The notes under the pieces are model-generated. The model worked only from the letters and a program-made list of their open reading frames with translations, searched no databases and was not told the DNA's origin. A program made the position numbers and the translations under genes. From positions 310,001-374,000 of the forward strand of contig JANQSJ010000007.1 in NCBI GenBank assembly GCA_028284065.1: DNA of 64,000 bases, written 5' to 3'. Below, piece after piece: positions 35,686 to 44,908 of this stretch (position 1 is the stretch's first letter; every line of letters begins with the position of its first letter). Source of the DNA: Parvularculaceae bacterium (lineage in GTDB: Bacteria > Pseudomonadota > Alphaproteobacteria > Caulobacterales > Parvularculaceae).

Positions 35686-38600
35686 CTACCGTCCCTGAAT
35701 GCGAAGCCCCTCATTCTCCACGACAATGCCGAAGAGGCGCTCGACGATATGCGCTGTGTTCTTATGGTCCTTGGTCGTAAATTGCGCCGCTTCGAAATCC
35801 CCTCGCTTGAGATTGAGACCGGCAATCCGCTCAAAGGGAAAGGCGCGCGCCATGAACATTGAGCCGCCCACATAGTGAACGCCCTGCGTGGCCCCGCATC
35901 GTGCGCGCCACTCTCCTAGAGAATAATTGCGCTCCTCATTATTCTCGCGTGTGTCGAATATGTACTGCCCGGCGCCCACGCATCCAAGCTCCGGGTCGTC
36001 GCGGAAGGCGGCTAAGACTTCCTCAAAACCTTGCGCCGAGCCGAGGAGCGCGGCGAGCAGATCGTCGCGCCATTTATAACCCGGAATACTGACGCCATAG
36101 ACCGTGTCCTGACCGGGAGCGCGCGCGTTCTTTGTGTGAAGCTTCAGGACGAATTCATAGTCCGAGATTCGAACCTGCTGCAGAACGTGCAGAAAGGGAA
36201 AGACATCGTAGCCGACATTCGGCGTCTCAAGGAATTTAGCATCATTCCAGGCGCGGCGGATTTCAGCTTCAGCATTCGGATTGCGTTCCGTCATCGTCAC
36301 GAACAGATCCGCCTCAACGCCGCTAATGCGCGAGAGCGCTTCGAGCATGAGGTCGAGCTGGTCATGATAGAAAAGGTGTAAATGAATGAGCAGTCGCGGC
36401 CTGACCGTCTGCCAGCTTTCGTCGTCACCTCGACGGATGACGGTGGAGACCTCGTTTTCCTCGCCGGCGACCTTCTCTAGAATTTCGTCATAGAAGGGCG
36501 ACCTGACGGCGTAGTCCCAGAATCGGTCGGAGAGCTTCCACCCGATCACGCTTTGCGGCTTTGAAGCGCCGGCATAGTGAATGATCCCCGGCTGCACGCG
36601 CCCTCGCGCATAGTCGAAGAAGACCTCGTCCGGGATCGAGCCGCGAAGATAAGAGTATTGCTGCATATACCATACATGGTTCCACCGCGTGGAAAAGAAC
36701 GCGACATCGCCGTAGAATAGATGATTGTAAATACACTGATCGAAAAACACCGGTTTCTTGATCCGCTTCAGCGCCTCGGTCGCCCGCGAGGGCAAGTCCA
36801 TTTCGCCAAGTCGGCCCATATCGAGCACGACGACGCCTGCCTGGAAGTACTTGTTCTGGTCTACAACCAGTAATTCGTTCTTGAGATAGTCATCGAAGCG
36901 ACGCCCCTTGATCGTCTTTTTGCAGTAGGCGGCGTTCACATTCGCAACATTGACGCTGGCTCCGATGGCGCAACCTTGGAGGTCAATGTCATGCAGCTCT
37001 TGCACGTCGTCAACAACAAGAATGTCCGAGTCAAGATAAACGCAGCGATCATAACCGGAGAGTATTTCTGTGATGAAGCACTTGTTGTAGGTCTCGACAG
37101 GAACATAACCTTCAACGTGGAATAGGCTCTTTGGCAACGAATTTATTAGCGTTTCCGTGTCATAAAGTCTGATCGAAACATTGCCGCGCCCTTCCGCGAG
37201 ATCGAGGACCTTGTCGAAGGCGGCCTCGGGGATCCCGTTTGCCAAGATGATGATATCGTAGTTTGCCTCAGGGGATGCGTTGGCGATCAGCGAAAAGACC
37301 GCTACGCCAAGATATGGAATAAAGTATTCGTTCGTCGAAAATACGACGGCCTTGTTATTGTGATCAAAAGCAGGCTTGAGCGCAAATGATTTGAGGGCGC
37401 CGCGTTTAGCGTCGAACATTTCGTGCTTGACGACCCAGAAGTCCTTGTAGTTGATCCGGCAATTCGCGATCAGATGCGGGCGAATGGACAGGTCTTCCTT
37501 CCAGAGAACATATACGAGAGACGCTTGGTCGCGCGCGGAATATTTTCGGAAGATCGCCCACCACTTCTCCATAAGACGGACGATAAGTTCGTCATGGTGT
37601 TCGCGATAAATGAGATTGTTCTCGCTCAATCCGTAGTCGTCCGGATACTGCTCTTCTCGCAGGAATGCGCGAAGTTCCTCAAGTTGCGCCTTGTCGTCGG
37701 CGCCTATGCGCGAGCTCGCGTCAAGCGTACGTATCTCCTGATAGATACAGTTACGGAAAAAATGTTCAGGCAGCAGAAAGGGAAGTCCGCGTGTCTCGAT
37801 CTGATCGAATATGTACGAACTTATTATGTTGATGTTTGCATCTACATAGAGGCTTTTTTGGCGCTCCGGAAACAACAGGTGCGGATGCATCTTGTGCCAG
37901 CGATTCGTTCGGGTTGGCGTTTCAGCCGTGTAAGCGACAGGCCTGACCTCCCAAACGCCGACTTGCCCCGCCTCAATCAATTCCGGATCATCAGTATAGC
38001 AAACGTAATCCCATTCCGGCTTGATGTAATAGGGCTGCATTAGCGCATCGTAGCTGTTCAGAAGACACGTGTAGACGACGCCCTCTGTCTGCCGCGCCGG
38101 TCTGCCCTTAAGGTATCGGTCGATATCCGACTCGTTCGGTATCCAGACGTTTTCGTCGAACTGATAGCCGTCAAACCGCAAGTGATTGAGGAAGTATTCC
38201 AGCTTGCTGCAGCCGACTTGATCCTGATTTATATCAATCGGAAATTTCGCTGAGGGGTCGTGCCCGAGCCTCCAGCCTTCCTGCAGATAGAAATCAATCG
38301 GAAAAAAGGGCTCTGATTTTGGCCGGCGCCGCTTGGATTCCCGATAATCGCGGTAATAGTTGGCGAGATACCACTGCTCATCCCACAAGCCGGACTGCAA
38401 TGCTTCGCTGCGCAAGACCGCATAACCGGGATTCTCACGAACCGCCGCCTTTTCATCCTTCTCGGTTACAACACGCGGGGCCGGCTTGACGCTATCTCGC
38501 GGCGGGACCGTGTTGCGCCCTTCATTTGCGCCGACCTGCAAATAGTGAGTGAGCGGATCTATCCCGGCCGGAACATCCTTGTTTACCGAGAGATACCAGG

Positions 38601-39366
38601 CTCCGTCGAATTCAGGATGAGGGTCCCGACCTTCTTTCCATCCGATATTAAGATAATGAACGAGCGGATTGGCGCCCGCCCTCTCAACGTCGGGGTTTTC
38701 GTCGAGATACCAAGCCGCGTCGAACATGGCGTGCGGCTGTCTCCGTTCCAGTGCGCCGCGGTCAAGATAGTGGACAAGCGGGTCGGTTCCGGACGAGGCG
38801 ACATCCGGATAGCGCTCAAGGTAGCCTCTTGCGTCAAATAGGGGATGTGGGTTCAGGCCTTCAGGTCCGCCCCTCTCCGAATAGTGGCTTAAGGGATCAA
38901 CGTCCGCTCCGAGACCATTGGTCTTGGCGTACCACGCGCCGTCGAAAAGCGGATTGACGCTTCGTCCCTCTCGCCAGCCGTCGGTCAGATAGTGATACAG
39001 GGGATTTACGCCGGCCTCGGAGACGTCGGGGTTCTGCGACAGGTAGTGCTCGACGTCGAACAGCGGGTGGGGTCGGCGCCCTTCTGCAGCGCCTGCGGTG
39101 ACGTAGTGCGCCAGCGGGTTCATGCCTTCGGCGGCGACTTCCGGATTCGTCTCAAGATACCAGTCAACGCCAAACAGGGCGCACGGGTTCCGCCCCTCGG
39201 CCCAGCCGACATCCATAAAGTGGGCGAACGGATCTGCGCCCGAATCGGCAACGTCAGGGTTGGTGCGGAGATAATACGCCCCGTCAAAAACCGCGTCGAT
39301 CGCCCGCGCCGCCGCGCGGTCTTTCACGCCCGTCTTGCGACGGACGAGCACATCAACTTTTCCCAA
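35686..39366 (-). CDS. Multidomain glycosyltransferase: repeats + DUF616 + GT8 + RgpF
   Basis: A 1226-residue cytoplasmic protein. Residues 27-285 are seven tandem repeats of 33-38 residues built on FDxxWYLxxNPDV...NPLxHYLxxGWxEGR; a decayed eighth is near 328-375. Residues 428 to about 640 resemble DUF616 (VVYTCLLNSYDALM, TNRWHKMHPHLLFP). About 672-960 is a GT8 domain with the metal-binding DSD at 779-781 (YLDSDILVV) and a C-terminal HYAG. About 989-1220 matches the rhamnan synthesis protein F domain (HLHLFYHDQLD, NVGYDVFPFL, KLHTKN). It probably performs several successive transfers on one chain, with rhamnose supplied through rfbBAC. Confidence 0.88.
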   Translation of the reverse strand: MGKVDVLVRRKTGVKDRAAARAIDAVFDGAYYLRTNPDVADSGADPFAHFMDVGWAEGRNPCALFGVDWYLETNPEVAAEGMNPLAHYVTAGAAEGRRPHPLFDVEHYLSQNPDVSEAGVNPLYHYLTDGWREGRSVNPLFDGAWYAKTNGLGADVDPLSHYSERGGPEGLNPHPLFDARGYLERYPDVASSGTDPLVHYLDRGALERRQPHAMFDAAWYLDENPDVERAGANPLVHYLNIGWKEGRDPHPEFDGAWYLSVNKDVPAGIDPLTHYLQVGANEGRNTVPPRDSVKPAPRVVTEKDEKAAVRENPGYAVLRSEALQSGLWDEQWYLANYYRDYRESKRRRPKSEPFFPIDFYLQEGWRLGHDPSAKFPIDINQDQVGCSKLEYFLNHLRFDGYQFDENVWIPNESDIDRYLKGRPARQTEGVVYTCLLNSYDALMQPYYIKPEWDYVCYTDDPELIEAGQVGVWEVRPVAYTAETPTRTNRWHKMHPHLLFPERQKSLYVDANINIISSYIFDQIETRGLPFLLPEHFFRNCIYQEIRTLDASSRIGADDKAQLEELRAFLREEQYPDDYGLSENNLIYREHHDELIVRLMEKWWAIFRKYSARDQASLVYVLWKEDLSIRPHLIANCRINYKDFWVVKHEMFDAKRGALKSFALKPAFDHNNKAVVFSTNEYFIPYLGVAVFSLIANASPEANYDIIILANGIPEAAFDKVLDLAEGRGNVSIRLYDTETLINSLPKSLFHVEGYVPVETYNKCFITEILSGYDRCVYLDSDILVVDDVQELHDIDLQGCAIGASVNVANVNAAYCKKTIKGRRFDDYLKNELLVVDQNKYFQAGVVVLDMGRLGEMDLPSRATEALKRIKKPVFFDQCIYNHLFYGDVAFFSTRWNHVWYMQQYSYLRGSIPDEVFFDYARGRVQPGIIHYAGASKPQSVIGWKLSDRFWDYAVRSPFYDEILEKVAGEENEVSTVIRRGDDESWQTVRPRLLIHLHLFYHDQLDLMLEALSRISGVEADLFVTMTERNPNAEAEIRRAWNDAKFLETPNVGYDVFPFLHVLQQVRISDYEFVLKLHTKNARAPGQDTVYGVSIPGYKWRDDLLAALLGSAQGFEEVLAAFRDDPELGCVGAGQYIFDTRENNEERNYSLGEWRARCGATQGVHYVGGSMFMARAFPFERIAGLNLKRGDFEAAQFTTKDHKNTAHIVERLFGIVVENEGLRIQGR
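38512..39288 (-). repeat. Seven coding repeats of about 38 residues in the large transferase
   Basis: Protein-level tandem repeats, residues 27-285, lengths 38, 38, 38, 36, 38, 38 and 33. The consensus is FDxxWYLxxNPDVxxxGxNPLxHYLxxGWxEGRxPHPL, with invariant-looking HY and EGR positions. The DNA units are diverged, so this is an old array rather than a recent slippage product. I know similar motifs from other large glycosyltransferases and calcium-rich surface proteins, where the function is not established. Confidence 0.85.
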
Positions 39367-39562
39367 GGGGTCGCCCTCCTGCCCAGTTGCCCCGTTTCTA
39401 GCGGACCCGCTCGGCGGCGCAAGCGTGGGGGCGCCGGGCGCGTCCCCTTTGGTCGGCCCGCCCGCCCGCCACGCGCCGCGGCGATTTGCAAAGAGGCGCA
39501 GCGTTCGGCGAACCTAAGGCGCTTGACCAGATCATCGAGATAGACGGCCTGGAGCGCATACA

Positions 39563-39713
39563 GTGCGCACGCGCCGCCTGGCGGGCCATCGCCTCAGAGG
39601 CTTCGACCAAGTCGTAACGCCCAAAGTCGGCCGGCAGGGCGAGGCTGGTAGTGAGCGTCAAAGGCCCGGCGCGCTGGCCGGACTTTCGTCCACTCGGCGA
39701 AGCCCTCGCCTCG
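39563..39713 (-). pseudogene. Broken WbsX-like glycosyltransferase domain remnant
   Basis: Just after the TAG at 39714-39716 the same minus-strand frame continues as RGEGFAEWTKV and FDAHYQPR, the next blocks of the WbsX (GH99-like) domain that starts in the last residues of the preceding gene. After a frame change near 39637-39641, LPADFGRYDLVEASEAMARQAARAH follows in another frame, the following WbsX block. Beyond 39563 nothing of the roughly 350-residue domain remains. The 39367-39713 gap thus contains a truncated, frameshifted relic and no other gene. Confidence 0.75.
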
Positions 39714-41864
39714 CTACGCTTTATTTTCCGCAATCGGATGAAATTGCGGAAGACAAAACGCCAGGGCGCGGGCGCGCGGCCGAAGCAGTGGCGTCGTCGC
39801 CACCAGCGGGGCACCATAGTCGATCTCAGGGTCAGCCGCCGGTGCGAACGCGTCAGCGTCTCCGCCCGGCGGCGGCGGAAAACCCGGCCCTTCACGCGCC
39901 TCCCGCCATGCCTTGTAGGCGCTGCTCCATCCAAAAAGAAAAGGCGCGACACGGAACAGGGCGCCCGCAAGCTTGCCGCGCGCGCGCGCCGGCATCGGCA
40001 GCAGGCGCCAGGCCCGGCGCGCCGCCGCCCCACCGATGCGCCGCACGCCCTCGCCGGGACTACGGATCAGGAGTCCAACCGCGCGGACCGGCGCGGTCAG
40101 CCTCCACGACGTCGAGTGACGAATCGCTTTCGCGTCGGCGCGCAATAGAAGAAGGTCGCGGTTCTGCGCCTTTCTCTCCCGGCGCAGTTCCTGAAGCGCG
40201 TCGGCCTGACTCTTGACCCTGGCTTGCGACGAACGGAGTTTTTGCTCCATTTCCCTTGATTGATGAAGCCACTTGGCGGCCTCGTCGCGGCTCGCGGCCA
40301 GTTCGCTTTCCCGTTCCGAAACCGTCGCCTTCAAGGCGACGACGCGACGATCGGCGCGTTCCCGCGCGGAAGCGAATTCCTCAGTGAACTGACGGCGCAT
40401 GCGCGTTTCACGAGCCTGCGCCTCTTCAAGTTTCTCTGTCGCCTCAGCCAGCTGGTCGCGCCATGCGGCGAATTCCCGCTCGGCCCGCTCGTTGGCTTCG
40501 GCGAACCGGTCACGCCACGCATCGGACTCCCGCTTGGCCTGCTCGCTCGCTTCGGTAAGCCTTTTCTGCAGGGCGTTAGCTTCCCGCTCCGCTTTTTCAG
40601 TCGCTTCGGCAAAACGATCACGCAATGCAGAGGACTCTTGTTCGGCCTTCTCAGCCGCTTCGGCCAATTGATTGCGCAATGCAGAGGACTCTTGTTCGGC
40701 CTTCTCAGCCGCTTCGGCCAATTGAATGCGCAATGCGTCGGCATTCCGCTCGGCCGCGTCGCGGGCTTCAGCGAGAATGCCGATTTCCGCCGCGTTGCTC
40801 CGTTTAAGGGCCTCCAGTTGGTTGCGGACGTCCGTCAACGCTGCGTCGCTTTGCGCGCGCGCTTCTTCCGTCGCCTTCTTTTCCTGCCTGGCCTTTTCAA
40901 GAGCGCGTTGGGCGTCTTTCAGCCGCGCCAGATCTTCGCCTCGGCGCCCGTCGATCAGATCGGCGAAGCCCAACACCGGCGCAACGGCGTCAAAGCCGGT
41001 TTCTACAGCGCTCAAGTCGATGGGGTCGGCTTCATGTTCGCCTGCGGGCTGCGCCGCACGTTCGTTGACCGCGTCATATAGTTCGATGACGAAGGGCGAG
41101 GCCAGCCCGGAGCGCCGCAATTCCTTGTCGCCAACGAGGCTGTGGCGCAGGGCCGGATCGAGGAACTCGTCACAATATTCCCGCACGGCGTCCCCATCCT
41201 GGTCCGGAGGCGGCAGGCCAAGCCCGTTGGCTACCCGCTGAAGCTCGGCGACGGGGTTTGACAGGACGCGATCGAATGAAACGAAAAGGCGCTGTTCCTG
41301 TTGGGTCGCGCGCACCGCCTCAAGCATATGCTTCGCCCACAGAAGAACGCCCTTCTCAAGCGGAAATCCGTCCCGCTTCTCAAGCGATGCGGCCGTCTCG
41401 ATAGGATTACGAACCGTAATCAAATAGTGCGTTTCAAGATCGAGATCTTCAAACACGCAACGCCAGAATGGAAGCAATACCGCTGTACGCGGATCCTTGA
41501 AGGCGAAGGTCTCGTTCGAGCTGAGCTTATCGGCGAGAAGTTGGGCCGCTTCCCGGCGCTCGCGCGAATAGCTCGGCCCCGCGAACGCCTGCGCTTCCAG
41601 CGGCGTCAGTCTGTGCCAGGCGCTGCCGGCGCGCTCCAGAAGGCGCTCGTTCAGCTCGTATATATCAAGGTCTTCGAAAAAACCCTTTTCATTGTTCCCG
41701 TCCGCTGGCGGCATCAAATTGTCGCCAAGGCCGACGCCGAGCGCCTCAAGGCCGCGCGCGATCGCGCTTGAGCCGGACCGGTGCATCCCAAGGACGACCA
41801 CCAGCGTCCGCCGGTTTGACGCGGCGGCGCTTTGATTGTCCTCTTCGAATCCTTGCACGTCCAT
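39714..41864 (-). CDS. Sulfotransferase with long coiled coil, C-terminally truncated
   Basis: A 716-residue protein; I chose ATG 41864 (MDVQGFEEDN) over an upstream TTG at 41963. Residues 21-300 are a sulfotransferase-like domain. Its PAPS 5'-phosphosulfate loop reads LGMHRSGSSAIARGLEALG (25-43), and DPRTAVLLPFWR and VRNPIETAASLEKRDGFPL form the 3'-phosphate side. About 310-570 is a coiled coil with seven 18-residue repeats. STSWRLTAPVRA near 600 is the linker often preceding transferase domains. The final residues FCLPQFHPIAENKA are the opening of a WbsX domain cut by a stop. The original gene probably encoded a sulfotransferase-WbsX fusion for polysaccharide decoration. Confidence 0.8.
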   Translation of the reverse strand: MDVQGFEEDNQSAAASNRRTLVVVLGMHRSGSSAIARGLEALGVGLGDNLMPPADGNNEKGFFEDLDIYELNERLLERAGSAWHRLTPLEAQAFAGPSYSRERREAAQLLADKLSSNETFAFKDPRTAVLLPFWRCVFEDLDLETHYLITVRNPIETAASLEKRDGFPLEKGVLLWAKHMLEAVRATQQEQRLFVSFDRVLSNPVAELQRVANGLGLPPPDQDGDAVREYCDEFLDPALRHSLVGDKELRRSGLASPFVIELYDAVNERAAQPAGEHEADPIDLSAVETGFDAVAPVLGFADLIDGRRGEDLARLKDAQRALEKARQEKKATEEARAQSDAALTDVRNQLEALKRSNAAEIGILAEARDAAERNADALRIQLAEAAEKAEQESSALRNQLAEAAEKAEQESSALRDRFAEATEKAEREANALQKRLTEASEQAKRESDAWRDRFAEANERAEREFAAWRDQLAEATEKLEEAQARETRMRRQFTEEFASARERADRRVVALKATVSERESELAASRDEAAKWLHQSREMEQKLRSSQARVKSQADALQELRRERKAQNRDLLLLRADAKAIRHSTSWRLTAPVRAVGLLIRSPGEGVRRIGGAAARRAWRLLPMPARARGKLAGALFRVAPFLFGWSSAYKAWREAREGPGFPPPPGGDADAFAPAADPEIDYGAPLVATTPLLRPRARALAFCLPQFHPIAENKA
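40627..40734 (-). repeat. 54-bp tandem duplication in the coiled-coil region
   Basis: Two adjacent 54-bp units (40627-40680 and 40681-40734) differ at one base within the compared stretch. Each encodes one 18-residue coiled-coil repeat (LAEAAEKAEQESSALRNQ type). Five further, more diverged 18-residue units flank them in the protein. Near-identity points to a recent duplication, or to gene-conversion-like slippage, that keeps frame and heptad phase. Confidence 0.9.
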
Positions 41865-42215
41865 TCTTTTAATTTTTGCGTCGTTCTCTCGCGGAAACGC
41901 CGCTGGTATCGCATCATTCGGAGGCAGGCAACAAGCCGGCCGAATGGTCTGGCGGCAGGTCAACGCGCAACAACGTCATCCGCCGACCGCCGCCGCCTGG
42001 GGCGATTGTTCTTGCCGTCATCGGTTGGCCGCTTCGAGGCATTTCACGCGGCCTTTCGATTGCTCGACCAGCGCGGCTTGAATGTCGATGGTCTCGGCAA
42101 GCCGAAAGAGTCACGTCCCGCTGGCCCTGGTAAGCCGCCGGATCGCCGGCGTTAAGTGGCCGGAACGAGGCGGCTGAGATTTCTTTCAATTGAGATGATT
42201 GTGTATGTCTTGCGG
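41865..42215. other. 351-bp intergenic region
   Basis: This gap lies between the DUF2793 gene and the sulfotransferase gene, both on minus. The stretch just upstream of 41864 is T/A-rich and could hold the sulfotransferase promoter; the rest is GC-rich with no convincing coding frame, terminator or repeat. Confidence 0.5.
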
Positions 42216-43466
42216 TTAGCTGACTATGGCGCGATCGGTCGCCCGCCGCCAGCTCGTTCCATCGGAAAATGCGATCACGGGGCCGCCTGCTTCGTCGGAA
42301 ACATAGATCATCTGCCCCGCCGCTGTCGCCGACGGCAACGACGATTTGGCATAGCTCTTTACACGGACTGGACCATCCACATCGAGTTTTGCTGCCGGAG
42401 ACGTCAGGCCGATTCCAACGTCGCCGGTCGGCGTAATTCTCATCCGCTCCGTTCCGCCGCCGGCGGCTGTGGCGCCGCTCGGCGTCGTTCGGAACGCGAT
42501 TCGCGTCGGGTGCGAGCTTCCCGCCCACACATCATCCGCGTTGATTTCAATCAGGGCGGCCATTTGCGTTACGAAACTCGAACCGTCGTGCCCGCTTCCG
42601 CCAAGGCCAAAAAGTCGGCTGTTTGCCGCTGTCGCGCCCGGCGCGGCGAGCGAGCCGGACGCCCCGCGGCCTTGGAACTGTGGAGCGACGACCGCGCCAA
42701 CCGAGTGGATCGTGACCCGCTCGGCGTTGCCTTGGCCCTCGATAAGAATGACGTCGCCGCCTGCTGACACGCCGCTTGACCGGACATTCAGAGGGCCCGT
42801 CGGAAGAGCGCCGTTCAGACCGACATATCCGGCGTCCTTGTCGATGGTCATCGCATTGGTCCATGCAGAGCCGTCAGCGCTCACCTTGAACTCAAGGTCG
42901 TCGCTTCCCGTAAGGCCAATTTCCGCGCGTCCCGAAGCGCCGGTCTGGAACAGGACTGACCCTGTGTCGCCCTCCGCGTCCTTGTCGATCACGACCCTTA
43001 TGTCGCCCGTTCCGGGCGTTACGTCGTCATGGGCGAAGAGCGCCGCGTCGGATTTTACCGCCAGCCGGTTGGTCGTATCCGCCGTCGTATTCACACCGAA
43101 CGTCGCCGCTCCGGCGAGCGCTCCGGAAACCGGCGTCCAGCCGGCCTCATCGAAGACGACCAGAGACTGCTGATCGCGCACATAGGCGCGCCATCCCGCC
43201 GCCGGCGCGATGGCCGTCCAGGCGCCGTCCTGAAACACCGAGACGGCGTTCTCGGCGAACGCGGACCAGGCGGCCCCGCTCGCGCCGGCCGGCAGAATGT
43301 AGGCGTCGCCTTCCGCCGGCGTCGCCGGTTCGATGGCGAGGTCGGCCGAAAGAACCGTCAGCTGAACCAGCGCGTCGAGCCGGCGCAACGCTTCATTGAC
43401 GGTGACGTGTTTTTGCGCCTGCTGAGGCGCCAGATAGGCGAGCCCCAGCGCGGGTGACGTATCCAT
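42216..43466 (-). CDS. DUF2793 domain protein, phage-tail/GTA-like
   Basis: A 416-residue protein with an ATG preceded by AAAGGG (10 nt). The N-terminus SPALGLAYLAPQQAQKHVTVNEALRRLDALVQL and the GDAYILPAGASGAAW and FQDGAWTAIAPAAGW blocks define DUF2793, common in alphaproteobacterial prophages and gene transfer agents. The remainder is a series of Gly/Ser/Asp-rich repeats ending ILVS-like C-terminal LPSATAAGQMIYVSDEAGGPVIAFSDGTSWRRATD, a fibre-tip pattern. No other phage gene is nearby; it sits among glycosyltransferases. It may be a domesticated fibre, a surface protein or a prophage relic. Confidence 0.8.
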   Translation of the reverse strand: MDTSPALGLAYLAPQQAQKHVTVNEALRRLDALVQLTVLSADLAIEPATPAEGDAYILPAGASGAAWSAFAENAVSVFQDGAWTAIAPAAGWRAYVRDQQSLVVFDEAGWTPVSGALAGAATFGVNTTADTTNRLAVKSDAALFAHDDVTPGTGDIRVVIDKDAEGDTGSVLFQTGASGRAEIGLTGSDDLEFKVSADGSAWTNAMTIDKDAGYVGLNGALPTGPLNVRSSGVSAGGDVILIEGQGNAERVTIHSVGAVVAPQFQGRGASGSLAAPGATAANSRLFGLGGSGHDGSSFVTQMAALIEINADDVWAGSSHPTRIAFRTTPSGATAAGGGTERMRITPTGDVGIGLTSPAAKLDVDGPVRVKSYAKSSLPSATAAGQMIYVSDEAGGPVIAFSDGTSWRRATDRAIVS

Positions 43467-43573
43467 GGCGTTGCCCTTTCAAAACCAGAAGTCCGGGCGA
43501 ATGATAAACGGGCCAGCCAGGTGTTCGATGACGCGGCCGAAAATCGGCCGCAATCCCAGCAATCGTGAGGGCT

Positions 43574-44881
43574 TCAGCTGTTCGATGGATTTATTTTGTT
43601 AAGCAGCGCCCGGCGCCATTTCTCCGGCAGGCGGTTGAGGACTGCGCGGGCGGCGTCGATTGCGAGCCCGACTCCGCCCCCTCGCACCGGGGCCATCAGG
43701 TCCCGGTTCGCCTTGGCCTCTTCGGCGCCGTGAAGCAGGAACCACCGCCGAAAGCCGCGCCGGCCTGCGACGGTCGCCAGCGGAAAGGCCGCCTGCAGGT
43801 CAGGGCGCATGCGCCAGGCCTCATGCATGAAAACGCTGATCCGGCCCTGACGCTGCTCAATCTCCGGCGAGGGCGCATTGAGCTCGCGCAGGGCCGGCGG
43901 CGCGGGGTCGGCTTCGTCGGCGCAGCCGTCGCCGCCGCGCCGACGTGCGTAAACCCGTCGGGCCGCCGGCGTGATTGCGCCGTTGGCCCCGTCGTCGTCA
44001 AACGCGTAAGGGACGTGCGACCAGCGTTCATGGCCGGCGGCCTCAAGTTCGCTCAAATAGGTCATGAAAAGCGGCGCCAGCGCGCCGGTCGCCGCCGGGC
44101 TGTAGCGCGTCTGGTGCCGGGAAAACACTGACGGATCGCCGGGCGCGACGCCCGAGAAATGGAAGAACCTCAGCCGCTGCCCGCCGGCGGCCCAGGCCCC
44201 GTCGGCCATCCGGCCGATCGGGCGTTCATGGAGGTTCCAGTAGGCCGCGTTGTATCCCGGATGCTCGATGATTTCTGTGCGTTTGATCATCTCCGGCGCG
44301 CGCTCGACGAATTTCTGATCGACAAAAAGACCGTTCGCCAGGTCGTTGAAACAGCGCACGGCGCATTGCTCCGCCCACCACCAAATAAAGGTCCGCGCGG
44401 CTGGTTGATTCGCGAACGCTGCAAACCCCAGATTGAAGCGGCCGCTCGCCGCAATATCTTCCGCTGTCGGTCTTTCGCCGTCGTCCGGCGGAGGCGTTCG
44501 GAAATGCGGCGTCAGCACCGCGTCGGCGCCGTTATTGAGCGCCGACGTTACGTGGTCGAGGGGCGCAACAACATAAATATCCGGATCAAGATATATCGCG
44601 GCGTCGGCGCCAGCCGCATCAAAGAGCCACTCGAAGCAAAACGGCTTTACGGCTGTATTGAACTCCATTACGCCGTAGCGCAACGCCATGTCGGCAAGGT
44701 CCGGCAACCCGATTTGCGCGACCGGAACGATCAGCTCGCATGGGTCGGCGCCGTCGATCGGCGCGTCGGCCAGGAAGATATAAAATGACGTATCAGGCGC
44801 GTGGGCGAGAAACGATCGCCGCAGGGTCAGCGCGTAAGCAAGGTAGTTCCGCGAACAGATCGTGAAGGCGACGCGTGTCAT
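43574..44881 (-). CDS. GT8-like glycosyltransferase
   Basis: A 435-residue protein starting at ATG 44881 (MTRVAFTICSRNYLAYA). The N-terminal half is a GT-A fold: TICSRNYLAYALTLRRSFLAH, IFLADAP, then the metal-binding DxD in AIYLDPDIYVV. FNTAVKPFCFEWLF and GRFNLGFAAF follow, as in GT8-type retaining transferases. The C-terminal 150 residues are charged and lack clear family features. It diverges from the methyltransferase-GT2 fusion gene with only 27 bp between start codons, so their promoters must overlap or lie within each other's 5' ends. Confidence 0.82.
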   Translation of the reverse strand: MTRVAFTICSRNYLAYALTLRRSFLAHAPDTSFYIFLADAPIDGADPCELIVPVAQIGLPDLADMALRYGVMEFNTAVKPFCFEWLFDAAGADAAIYLDPDIYVVAPLDHVTSALNNGADAVLTPHFRTPPPDDGERPTAEDIAASGRFNLGFAAFANQPAARTFIWWWAEQCAVRCFNDLANGLFVDQKFVERAPEMIKRTEIIEHPGYNAAYWNLHERPIGRMADGAWAAGGQRLRFFHFSGVAPGDPSVFSRHQTRYSPAATGALAPLFMTYLSELEAAGHERWSHVPYAFDDDGANGAITPAARRVYARRRGGDGCADEADPAPPALRELNAPSPEIEQRQGRISVFMHEAWRMRPDLQAAFPLATVAGRRGFRRWFLLHGAEEAKANRDLMAPVRGGGVGLAIDAARAVLNRLPEKWRRALLNKINPSNS

Positions 44882-44908
44882 CAATTCTGGTTTGACCGGA
44901 GGTCTCCA

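Noticed and set aside
39398..40033. 211-codon minus-strand frame overlapping the sulfotransferase 3' end
   Set aside because: Not a gene as such; only its end part carries the shifted WbsX fragment, which is annotated as a relic.
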